DNA from: an uncultured Sphingobacteriales bacterium
GTDB lineage: Bacteria > Bacteroidota > Bacteroidia > Chitinophagales > Chitinophagaceae
Direction: 5' to 3'
Assembly: GCA_946887085.1 (NCBI GenBank)
Contig: CAMPKG010000112.1
Location: 1-9,668 of the forward strand
Length of the DNA: 9,668 nt
Under the pieces are notes generated by a model. It was not told where the DNA came from. It saw only the letters and a program-made list of their open reading frames with translations, and did no database searches. The first letter of the stretch is position 1. Each line of letters begins with the position of its first letter. Made by a program: the position numbers and the translations under genes. Positions 1-6,432 of the stretch are shown here, piece by piece.

Positions 1-324
1 CTCGCATATCATTTCGATGGCGTTATTGTATACGATCATTTGCTATTTCGGAGGATACATGACACAAACCAAAACAATGAAGCATGGAAAATATCCGTGT
101 GTTATCATTATGATCTCATAAAACGATACCGGGATGACAATTGGCTTCCGGCAGCAACAGCACGGCATGAGTTGTTCAAGTCAAGAATATTTTTAGGAAA
201 AAAGTTGCTTGACAGAAATCTGAGATGGCAGGCAGGTATTGCTTTTTTAAAAGCCTGGCGCTATAAACCTTTTAGTATCATTCCATTGAAAAAAATAGCT
301 AAGGCTTTATTAACCCGATTTTAA
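1..324 (+). CDS. Family 2 glycosyltransferase, C-terminal fragment (5' end outside window)
   Basis: The reading frame is open from the first base and ends at a TAA at 322-324, giving the last 107 residues of a longer protein. The segment near the window edge (DGVIVYDHLLFRRIHDTNQ) resembles the C-terminal part of GT2 (GT-A fold) enzymes, where an aspartate and a Y/F-R-x-H-x-x-N stretch follow the catalytic domain. The rest is basic and helical (WLPAATARHELF, then alternating Lys/Arg and aromatic residues), as in the C-terminal tails of such enzymes. It would transfer a sugar from a nucleotide-sugar donor on the cytoplasmic side of the membrane. The catalytic DxD region is not in the window, so donor and acceptor cannot be guessed. 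Hand-counted GC over 1-300 is about 38%, well below the next gene. A TTG inside the frame at 40 is not the start. Confidence 0.62.
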   Translation, partial: LAYHFDGVIVYDHLLFRRIHDTNQNNEAWKISVCYHYDLIKRYRDDNWLPAATARHELFKSRIFLGKKLLDRNLRWQAGIAFLKAWRYKPFSIIPLKKIAKALLTRF

Positions 325-451
325 TACGTTGGCTCATCTGCTGTTTTTCCCGCTTCAGCGAAATGGCGCGCCCCGCGCTGCATATCTAAGGTGGGTTAGA
401 GATAAAAAGATTAATTTTAGAGTGTTCTAAATCATAAGGCAGGATCTGTTA
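325..451. other. Intergenic gap before the radical SAM cassette
   Basis: These 127 bp separate the GT2 fragment from the cassette. They contain a small GC hairpin (GCGCG at 366-370, loop CCC, CGCGC at 374-378) that also forms a GGCGCGCC palindrome. It has no following T-run, so it is not a convincing terminator. A weak match to a Bacteroidota -7 box, TAATTTTA at 412-419 (consensus TAnnTTTG), lies 33 bp before the ATG at 452. Composition changes from AT-rich to GC-richer across this gap. I see no gene here. Confidence 0.4.
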
Positions 452-1906
452 ATGCGCGTACTGTTTACTCATTCTTATTTTCTGAGGTTCGACCCCAAGC
501 AATGGAACACGATGCAGCCTTATGCACCGCTGGGTACATTGTATGCGGCAGCGTTATTACGGAAGCATGGCTACGAGGTAAAGCTACACGATGTTATGTT
601 TGCCGAAGGCCCGGAAACCATCCAACCGGTTCTGAATTCGTTTAAACCCGATATACTGGTCATCTACGATGACGGTTTTAACTATCTCACCAAAATGTGC
701 CTCACCAACATGCGAGAGGCTGCTTTTATGATGAGCGGGATGGCCAAAGCCATGGGTTGCAGGGTCATCGTATCGTCCTCCGATTCTACAGACCATTTTG
801 AAAAATATCTCGATCACTCGGCAGATTTCGTCATCCTCGGCGAGGCGGAGCAAACCTTGCTGGAACTGGTGAATGCCACGCGCGAAGGCCGCGGGGTGCA
901 GGGCGATATACTTGGCATAGCAATGAGGCTGAGCGGCGAAACATTGCGTACGCCGCCCCGCCCGGTAATGACTCAGCTGGATGATATGCCCTTTCCAGCA
1001 TGGGACCTTGTTGACATGGGCCAGTACCGCAACGCATGGAAACAACGATGGGGTTACTACTCGGTGAACGTGGGTACCACCAGGGGCTGCCCCTTTAAAT
1101 GCAACTGGTGCGCCAAACCTATCTATGGCAATCGTTATAATGCCCGTACTCCGGAGAATGTGGTTGCCGAGCTGAAGATGCTCAAAGAGAATTATCAGTT
1201 CGACCATGTCTGGTTCTGCGATGATATTTTCGGGCTGAAGCCGGGATGGGTGAAGCGGTTTGCTGAATTGGTGAAGGCGGAGAAATTACAACTGAGATTC
1301 AAGATACAGTCGCGTGCCGACCTGCTGCTGAAAGACGAGCAGATAAAACCATTGGCGGATGCCGGTTGCGAAGTGGTATGGATGGGTGCGGAAAGCGGCT
1401 CGCAGCGCATACTCGACGCAATGGAAAAGGGAACGACCGTGGAACAGATAGCTGAGGCGACTGCCTTATTGAAAAAGCATGGCATCAAACCTGCGTTCTT
1501 CCTGCAGTTCGGCTATCTCGGCGAAACCATAGAAGACATAGAAAAAACCCTGGAAATGGTGAAACGCCTTTCGCCATCTGACATCGGCATATCGGTTTCT
1601 TATCCCTTGCCGGGCACAAAATTTTACGATAAGGTGCGCGAACATCTCGGCGAAAAAACCAACTGGACGGATAGTGATGAACTCGCTTTGATGTTCCGCA
1701 ATACTTACCGGCCAGAGTTTTACAAGGTGTTGCACAGGTATGTGCACAGCGTTTATCGTCAGCTGAAGGCGCTGAATGTCATTAAGGATGCATTGGCCAA
1801 GCCTTTCGCGATCAGGGCAGGGCATATCAAAACATTGCTGAAGCTGCCCTATTATTCGCTCAGCGTAATACAACATAAGATCAAACTTGACAGGGTGTTG
1901 CGATGA
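452..1906 (+). CDS. B12-binding-domain radical SAM enzyme, putative methyltransferase
   Basis: This 484-residue protein has the two-domain layout of cobalamin-dependent (class B) radical SAM enzymes. Residues 1-145 form a Rossmann-like B12-binding domain (YAPLGTLYAAALLRKHGYEV at 24-43, then alternating hydrophobic strands such as PDILVIYDD). The radical SAM core starts near residue 200 with GTTRGCPFKCNWC, where Cys213, Cys217 and Cys220 form the CxxxCxxC motif that binds the 4Fe-4S cluster. GAESGS at 312-317 and SYPLPGT at 383-389 are further family signatures in the TIM-barrel part. About 90 basic and aromatic residues follow to the C-terminus. Members of this class methylate unactivated carbon or phosphorus atoms (Fom3, GenK) or do other radical rearrangements (BchE). 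The glycosyltransferase and methyltransferase partners suggest a sugar or lipid substrate, but that is inference. The stop overlaps the next start. Confidence 0.88.
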   Translation: MRVLFTHSYFLRFDPKQWNTMQPYAPLGTLYAAALLRKHGYEVKLHDVMFAEGPETIQPVLNSFKPDILVIYDDGFNYLTKMCLTNMREAAFMMSGMAKAMGCRVIVSSSDSTDHFEKYLDHSADFVILGEAEQTLLELVNATREGRGVQGDILGIAMRLSGETLRTPPRPVMTQLDDMPFPAWDLVDMGQYRNAWKQRWGYYSVNVGTTRGCPFKCNWCAKPIYGNRYNARTPENVVAELKMLKENYQFDHVWFCDDIFGLKPGWVKRFAELVKAEKLQLRFKIQSRADLLLKDEQIKPLADAGCEVVWMGAESGSQRILDAMEKGTTVEQIAEATALLKKHGIKPAFFLQFGYLGETIEDIEKTLEMVKRLSPSDIGISVSYPLPGTKFYDKVREHLGEKTNWTDSDELALMFRNTYRPEFYKVLHRYVHSVYRQLKALNVIKDALAKPFAIRAGHIKTLLKLPYYSLSVIQHKIKLDRVLR

Positions 1907-2718
1907 TGGTGCAAAACGAGCAGGAAAAAAATGTCAGTGAAGCATTCTCGCGGCAATCTGTGGTATTCGACGCGATCGACAGCGAAAATGCCATCCATAC
2001 ATGGATACGCAGCCGTGTGAGGAATGAAGTACTGTCGCATATAAAAGTAGGTGCGCGAATGCTGGAGCTGAATTGCGGAACGGGGATAGATTCCGTTTTT
2101 TTTGCACAACGCGGATTTAGCGTGCTGGCAACAGACAACGCCGATGGTATGCTGAGCGTCCTGCAAAACAAGGCTACACATCTTGGGTTGGACGACAGGC
2201 TGAATACCCGGAAATGTTCTTTCAACAAACTCGAAGAACTGGGGCAGCAAAAGTTCGATTATGTATTTTCAAACTTCGGCGGGCTGAACTGCACAGACGA
2301 CCTAAAAAGCGTGCTGCACAAAATAGACGGATTGCTGGAGCCGGGAGGTATGTTCACACTGGTCATTATGCCCAAAGTATGTCCCTGGGAAATGGCAATG
2401 GCCCTGAAAGGATATTTCAGAACAGCGTTCAGGAGGTTTAAGACAAATGGCGCCAGGTCGCACGTGGAAGGCGTTTATTTCCGGACACATTATTATCCGG
2501 CGCTGTACGTGCTGAAAAACGTACCGCAGGATTATCGTCTTTGTTCGCTCAGGGGTTTATCCATAGTGGTGCCGCCGCCGTTCATCGAAAGGTTCGTGGA
2601 AAGATACCCGCGGTTGTTTGCTGTGCTGGAAAAACTGGAAAACAGGATTTGGGATAAGCGGCCATTCAACCGTTGGTGCGACCATTATATGATCACCATG
2701 CAAAAGCCCTTACTGTAA
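1903..2718 (+). CDS. Class I SAM-dependent methyltransferase (first of two in the cassette)
   Basis: The protein has 271 residues. Motif I, the SAM-binding loop, is LELNCGTGID at 54-63; its first glycine is replaced by Asn, a form I recall from Bacteroidetes methyltransferases. An acidic residue ending strand 2 (Asp78 in VLATDNADGML) should bind the ribose hydroxyls. FDYVFSNFGGLNC at 118-130 is motif IV and LLEPGGMF at 144-151 is the post-motif strand, so the fold is a complete Rossmann methyltransferase. The C-terminal 100 residues, with many aromatic and basic residues (YFRTHYYPALYVL), probably form the acceptor-binding cap. The start is at an ATGATG; I chose the first ATG (1903), which overlaps the stop of the radical SAM gene as ATGA, though the second ATG (1906) is equally possible. 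It probably methylates oxygen or nitrogen on the product of the same pathway; the substrate is unknown. Confidence 0.85.
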   Translation: MMVQNEQEKNVSEAFSRQSVVFDAIDSENAIHTWIRSRVRNEVLSHIKVGARMLELNCGTGIDSVFFAQRGFSVLATDNADGMLSVLQNKATHLGLDDRLNTRKCSFNKLEELGQQKFDYVFSNFGGLNCTDDLKSVLHKIDGLLEPGGMFTLVIMPKVCPWEMAMALKGYFRTAFRRFKTNGARSHVEGVYFRTHYYPALYVLKNVPQDYRLCSLRGLSIVVPPPFIERFVERYPRLFAVLEKLENRIWDKRPFNRWCDHYMITMQKPLL

Positions 2719-3797
2719 TGCCGCAGGGTCACGGCATATCGCACCTGCTGATCCTCACGCCCGGCTTTCCGGGGAGTGAGGCAGAAACCGATTGCCTGCC
2801 TGCAGTGCAGCAGTTTATTTTAGCCTACCGCAAAACATACCCTGCCGTAAGCGTTACGATCTTTACCGTTCATTATCCTCACCGGCAGGGTGAATATCAA
2901 TGGCATGGCTGCCGTGTATATGCCTGGGGAAACAGCAATAAAGGTGGTGTGAGAAAAGCAATGACGGTCATGAAGCTGATGTCGCGGGCAAAGCATATTC
3001 ATGCCAGTCATCCCTTCAACGCTGTGCTTAGCTTCTGGCTGACGGATACAGCTTTGATCGCCAAAATGCTGGCAAAACGAGTGAATATTCCTTACCTGGT
3101 GTGGATGCATGGCCAGGATGCGAAGGCCGGTAATAAATACGTGCGCCGTATAAAAGCAGATATGGAGCGCCTCGCTGCAATATCGGCCCTGCAGAAAACC
3201 GTGTTCGAGCAAGCATACGGAAGCGTCCCTGCACACGTGATACCCAATGGCATCAATGAAGACTGCTTTCCTCGATTGAATATGCAGAAACGTAAAATAG
3301 ACCTGCTTGCCGTAGGATCGTTAACGCCGTTAAAGCAGTATCATTTATTTGTGGATGTGGTCAGCCACATAAAGAGATCAGGTTTTGATACCGTTAACGC
3401 AATATTGGTGGGAGAAGGAGAGACGGAGCCTGCGCTCAGGCGCCGCATCGCGGAGGCAGGCCTTGACCGGAACATCACACTGACAGGAAAGATTCAGCAT
3501 GCCCGCGTGCTGGAACTGATGAACGAGGCGAGCATTTTTGTGCACACCTCATCTTACGAAGGGCACAGCACGGTAATGCTGGAGGCGTTGTACTCTGGTT
3601 GCAATGTCGTATCCTTTTTGCCGGCCGGCGAGGGCCAGATAGTGAATTTTTACCCCTGTGCCGATCTTGCCGGAATGCAAGATACTTGCCTGTCGTTGTG
3701 CCGGACCGGGCATATTTACTCCAGGGTAAAAGTATCGGACATGACAGACAGTGCCCGGCAGGTTCAGCACATACTAACATCAATGGTTCCCATATGA
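2718..3797 (+). CDS. Family 4 glycosyltransferase (GT-B fold)
   Basis: The start is the ATG at 2718, which shares one base with the preceding TAA (TAATG); a longer reading from a TTG at 2673 would lie inside the previous gene and is unlikely. The 359-residue protein is a full-length GT4 enzyme. The N-terminal domain begins with the strand LLILTPGFPGSEAETD (10-25), where the glycine-rich loop sits near the acceptor. The hinge is marked by HVIPNGIN (173-180). The C-terminal nucleotide-sugar domain starts at LLAVGSLTPLKQ (196-207), and E281 and E289 in EGHSTVMLE form the EX7E retaining-transferase motif. GT4 enzymes transfer sugars from NDP-sugars, usually at the inner face of the cytoplasmic membrane onto a growing lipid-linked glycan. 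The neighbouring methyltransferases suggest that the sugar it adds, or its acceptor, is methylated. Confidence 0.88.
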   Translation: MPQGHGISHLLILTPGFPGSEAETDCLPAVQQFILAYRKTYPAVSVTIFTVHYPHRQGEYQWHGCRVYAWGNSNKGGVRKAMTVMKLMSRAKHIHASHPFNAVLSFWLTDTALIAKMLAKRVNIPYLVWMHGQDAKAGNKYVRRIKADMERLAAISALQKTVFEQAYGSVPAHVIPNGINEDCFPRLNMQKRKIDLLAVGSLTPLKQYHLFVDVVSHIKRSGFDTVNAILVGEGETEPALRRRIAEAGLDRNITLTGKIQHARVLELMNEASIFVHTSSYEGHSTVMLEALYSGCNVVSFLPAGEGQIVNFYPCADLAGMQDTCLSLCRTGHIYSRVKVSDMTDSARQVQHILTSMVPI

Positions 3798-4507
3798 TCG
3801 TAATAGCAGACCCCGAAGCATATAAAGTAAAAGAGGACGCCTACATAAAAGCAAGAGAGGCTGAAAGCCGCATTATACCCGATGAGCTGTTGTTGCAACT
3901 ACCTTCGGTCAGCGACGATCATCCATATTTTGCAGAATGGCAGCAAAGAAAGGCAAGCTTATCGCGCCTGTTGAAATACCTCTCGGCAAAACGCAGGGCG
4001 CTCCATATTCTTGATGTTGGCTGCGGGAATGGCTGGATGACACATGCGTTATATGAGGCCGGTCATAGTGTAACGGGCGTTGATCTCAATATGTTTGAAC
4101 TGAAACAGGCAGAGCGTGTTTTCGGGACAAATGAGAAATTGCAATGGGCCTTTGCGGACGTCGTTGCAGATGATCTGCCGTTTGCACCTTTTGATATCAT
4201 TTTATTTGCGGCCAGCTGCCAGTACTTTCCTGATATTGCTGCGCTCACCCGGAAAATTGCCTGCGCACTCTCGCCGGAAGGTGAGATACACCTGATGGAC
4301 TCGATGTTTTATAAAAAGCGTTCTGCCAACGAAGCCCGGACGCGGAGTATAACATACTACGGCAAGTTAGGAACGCCGGAAATGATCTCATACTACTTCC
4401 ATCATGCAAGGGTGGATATTAGCCAGATAGGTTACAAGCGCATATACCCGGTTCTTGCTTTTCGGAAAACGCTGGAATGGTGGCGCTATACCAGGGCCAC
4501 GGACTGA
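3794..4507 (+). CDS. Class I SAM-dependent methyltransferase (second of two in the cassette)
   Basis: The protein has 237 residues. I placed the start at the ATG at 3794, which overlaps the glycosyltransferase stop as ATGA; the frame stays open upstream, but that would give a 65-residue extension lying inside the previous gene. The first 65 residues are a helical preamble with DDHPYFAEWQQRK (41-53). Motif I is ILDVGCGNGW (72-81), the ribose-binding acid is Asp97 in VTGVDLNMF, PFDIILFAASCQYF (132-145) is motif IV, and ALSPEGEIHLMDS (158-170) is the following strand. This is the methyltransferase 11/25 type found in small-molecule and glycan methylases. It is not closely similar to the first methyltransferase (GCGNG against NCGTG), so the pair is unlikely to be a recent duplication. 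The gene ends 22 bp inside the converging nucleotidyltransferase gene. Confidence 0.85.
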   Translation: MIVIADPEAYKVKEDAYIKAREAESRIIPDELLLQLPSVSDDHPYFAEWQQRKASLSRLLKYLSAKRRALHILDVGCGNGWMTHALYEAGHSVTGVDLNMFELKQAERVFGTNEKLQWAFADVVADDLPFAPFDIILFAASCQYFPDIAALTRKIACALSPEGEIHLMDSMFYKKRSANEARTRSITYYGKLGTPEMISYYFHHARVDISQIGYKRIYPVLAFRKTLEWWRYTRATD

Positions 4508-5403
4508 TCTGTCTGCAGTTTCTCCAGCACTTTCTTCTGGTAGTTGGCCGGATGATTTTTGGATACATACCAACGCGTTTTCATGGCCAGCTCGTAATCT
4601 TCCGGCGGGTAGTTCTTCTTTCGCCATTTCAGCCGCCACCATTTGTCGGTGACCTGCATCAGGAGACTATTCAACGCCCCCGGAAAGATAATATTGAAGA
4701 ATCTTTCTGATAGCATTCCCCTTCCCACTGGCTTCTTGATCGTGCTGGTTTCATCCAGCTGAAAATTGGGAAAGAAACCACGCACCCATTTTTTATTTGC
4801 ATCTATGAATCCACTGTAAGTACCTTCTTCATATACCGGTATCAGGGTGGCGATCTCAGTTGCGGTAAAAATATTTTTTTCCTCGATCTCGGGCATCGAT
4901 TCATCGAGGAAATAGTTCATGCAGTAAGAATGCTGCTTGTTGTTGAGGAATGTAAATTTTTTGAAAATGTGCAAAACGGTCCTGCAGATCCAAAGCCTGT
5001 TTTTTGCCGTAATGATAAAAAAATCGATGTCTGATCTGTCATCAGCATAGCCTTTGGAGAGCGAGCCCGAAATACATACTGCCTTAACGAACGGGAACCG
5101 CGCGATGACATTGCCGGACCGGCGGGCCTCTATCATTCTTAGCGCAGCTTTCTCAGAACTCAGTTTTCGTTTTGCGGCATATTGCTCGTCATTCTCCAGC
5201 ATGTACAGGTCATCGTGAAGAAATACTTTGCCTTCTGCCACGAGCTGGGCCAGGCTAATTTTTAGATCGGCCATGTCGGCGGCTGCGGCTGCATATTTGT
5301 GGATCTCCCCGATGTACAGGGGAAATTTGAAGACGTGGAAATACCTGAGCGCGGTTAAGATACTCTCCTTTATTCCTATGTCACCTTCTACAGCCTGCAG
5401 CAT
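4486..5403 (-). CDS. Nucleotidyltransferase-fold protein with N-terminal winged-helix-like domain
   Basis: This 305-residue protein has an N-terminal part (about 10-70) that looks like a winged helix: helical ESILTALRYF, a PLYIGEIHKY helix, a short recognition-like helix, then the wing GKVFLHDDLYML. The Pol-beta nucleotidyltransferase core follows, with GSLSKG at 113-118 and SDID at 124-127, so Asp125 and Asp127 are the expected metal ligands. About 170 further residues are rich in aromatic and basic residues, including a hydrophobic stretch at 234-250. Proteins of this plan occur beside Bacteroidetes surface-polysaccharide genes, to my knowledge without a proven function. I cannot tell whether it transfers a nucleotide to a sugar, protein or RNA. 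It is too long for a minimal MNT antitoxin and has no HEPN partner here. The stop lies inside the converging methyltransferase gene. Confidence 0.75.
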   Translation of the reverse strand: MLQAVEGDIGIKESILTALRYFHVFKFPLYIGEIHKYAAAAADMADLKISLAQLVAEGKVFLHDDLYMLENDEQYAAKRKLSSEKAALRMIEARRSGNVIARFPFVKAVCISGSLSKGYADDRSDIDFFIITAKNRLWICRTVLHIFKKFTFLNNKQHSYCMNYFLDESMPEIEEKNIFTATEIATLIPVYEEGTYSGFIDANKKWVRGFFPNFQLDETSTIKKPVGRGMLSERFFNIIFPGALNSLLMQVTDKWWRLKWRKKNYPPEDYELAMKTRWYVSKNHPANYQKKVLEKLQTDQSVALV

Positions 5404-5415
5404 AATATATCATTT

Positions 5416-5432
5416 CGGCACGCTGAGTGCCG
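5416..5432 (-). promoter_or_regulatory. Perfect 6-bp hairpin in the leader of the nucleotidyltransferase gene
   Basis: CGGCAC and GTGCCG flank a 5-base loop. In the - strand transcript this forms a stem ending about 12 bases before the AUG at 5403, close enough to affect ribosome access. No T-run follows it in either direction, so it is not a terminator. A regulatory role is inference only; an operator half-site pair is equally possible. Confidence 0.3.
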
Positions 5433-5547
5433 GGTTATCAATAGAGGGGTTTAGCAGTAGGAGTAACGTACGGTAGCTAAAGATAATAAAACCTCACCAT
5501 TTCTACGTACGCAGACTTAAAAACAACATTTTTAATCGGCTAAGTGC

Positions 5548-5555
5548 TATTTTTG
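5548..5555 (+). promoter_or_regulatory. Candidate Bacteroidota -7 promoter box for the Wzz-like gene
   Basis: TATTTTTG matches the Bacteroidota consensus TAnnTTTG exactly and sits 37 bp before the ATG at 5593, leaving a leader of roughly 30 bases. The -33 region (around 5524-5530) has no clear TTTG, so the match rests on the -7 box alone. Confidence 0.4.
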
Positions 5556-5592
5556 AGCAATATCCCTAAATACATCGGTTTAAAAACTTCTT

Positions 5593-6432
5593 ATGGCGGA
5601 AATGCGGAATGACGAAAATATTATCATCACTACGTATAATTTGCTCATTGATGCTCAGCGTCATTTGTATCGTACGATGGCAAAGAATTTTTTACTGCTG
5701 CTTGGCTGCATTGCCCTGGTCACGGCGCTGCTTTTTTTGTACAATGGCCGTAAGTCCGGCAATTTCCGGGCGTCCTTTACAGTGGCTTACGACGAGATGG
5801 TGCGTAAAATATATGGCGACAGGTTGAACAAAGTCAATATCCTGGTGCAAAGAAAAGACGTACCGACGGTGGCGCGCCTGCTGGGCGTGAGCAACAAAGA
5901 TGCATCGTCGTTGCTGGCCATCAAGGGTAAGAACATACTGGGCGAAGAACTGTCGGATGATCTGAATGCCGACAAGGTTCCTTTCATTGTAGAGATGACG
6001 GTCAAAGACAGTTCATCTATACTCAGGTTGCAGGCCGGCATTGTGAAATTTCTGGAAACGGGCAATGCCTATCTCGCGAACAACCGCGCACTGAAAATTC
6101 AGCAGATAGAAGATGAGATCAGGTTTATAGACCGCCAGATGTCTATGATGGACAGCTTGAAAAAGCTCTATAACGTATCATCGTTTTCGATGAACGAGAA
6201 AAATAATTCACTCACAAATATTTACAGTTTTTCTTACGATCTGTATAAAAGCAGGCAAATCCTGGTGCGCAAGAAAGAAATGCCTGGCGCTATCCAGGTG
6301 CTGGACGATGCTATCGCCGCAAAAAAAACCGGATGGCCAGTCACACTCATGGTTTTTGGTGGCCTGACAGGCGGCTTTTTGCTGTTTTTCTTTATCGTAA
6401 TTTTTATAAAGCCTGTCTTCCGGAAAGCTTAG
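5593..6432 (+). CDS. Wzz-like two-transmembrane protein, possible polysaccharide chain-length factor
   Basis: The 279-residue protein has the topology of Wzz/PCP proteins. A short cytoplasmic N-terminus comes first, then a transmembrane helix at about 32-50 (NFLLLLGCIALVTALLFLY), and a large periplasmic region (51-247) with an alpha/beta part (FRASFTVAYDEM) and helical stretches at 160-195. A second transmembrane helix at about 248-272 is rich in Gly and Phe and precedes a short basic tail. There is no C-terminal tyrosine-kinase domain, so it would be a PCP-1-like form or work with a separate kinase. It would sit in the inner membrane and tune polymer length or link the polymerase to export. 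The sequence is divergent and lacks a clear proline-rich signature near the second helix; the call rests on topology and the glycan-gene neighbourhood. The gene stands alone, with no wza or wzc nearby. Confidence 0.6.
   Translation: MAEMRNDENIIITTYNLLIDAQRHLYRTMAKNFLLLLGCIALVTALLFLYNGRKSGNFRASFTVAYDEMVRKIYGDRLNKVNILVQRKDVPTVARLLGVSNKDASSLLAIKGKNILGEELSDDLNADKVPFIVEMTVKDSSSILRLQAGIVKFLETGNAYLANNRALKIQQIEDEIRFIDRQMSMMDSLKKLYNVSSFSMNEKNNSLTNIYSFSYDLYKSRQILVRKKEMPGAIQVLDDAIAAKKTGWPVTLMVFGGLTGGFLLFFFIVIFIKPVFRKA

Larger units (their letters stand above)
5404..5592. other. Divergent intergenic region between nucleotidyltransferase and Wzz-like genes
   Basis: These 189 bp should carry the promoters of both flanking genes. 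On the + side, TATTTTTG at 5548-5555 is an exact TAnnTTTG -7 box. On the - side I see no clear box. Two symmetric elements are visible. One is CGGCAC (5416-5421), loop GCTGA, GTGCCG (5427-5432), just upstream of the - strand start. The other is an interrupted inverted repeat of CGTACGGTAG (5467-5476) and CTACGTACG (5503-5511), which pairs with one bulged base. No gene is evident. Confidence 0.5.

Noticed and set aside
40..324. A separate 94-residue gene starting at TTG 40
   Set aside because: The frame is open to the window edge and its upstream residues continue the glycosyltransferase C-terminus, so this is an internal codon of a truncated gene.
366..378. GC hairpin as terminator of the GT2 gene
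   Set aside because: The stem is only 5 bp with a 3-base loop and no T-run follows.
584..1207. Long antisense reading frame (about 207 codons) within the radical SAM gene
   Set aside because: The + strand frame carries the clear domain motifs; the antisense translation has no recognisable domain and is rich in His and Cys from mirrored codons.
2673..2717. Extended N-terminus for the GT4 glycosyltransferase from TTG 2673
   Set aside because: It lies within the preceding methyltransferase gene; the ATG at 2718 overlaps that gene's stop and places the first Rossmann strand near the N-terminus as expected.
3599..3793. 65-residue extension of the second methyltransferase
   Set aside because: It is the out-of-frame shadow of the GT4 C-terminal coding region; the ATGA overlap at 3794 matches the other junctions.
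4486..5403. MNT/HEPN toxin-antitoxin system
   Set aside because: The GS...SDID motif fits the fold, but the protein is about three times the length of an MNT antitoxin and no HEPN-like partner is adjacent.
6363..6376. GCCT/AGGC hairpin followed by Ts as a terminator
   Set aside because: It is a short stem located inside the coding region of the Wzz-like gene, before its second transmembrane helix.
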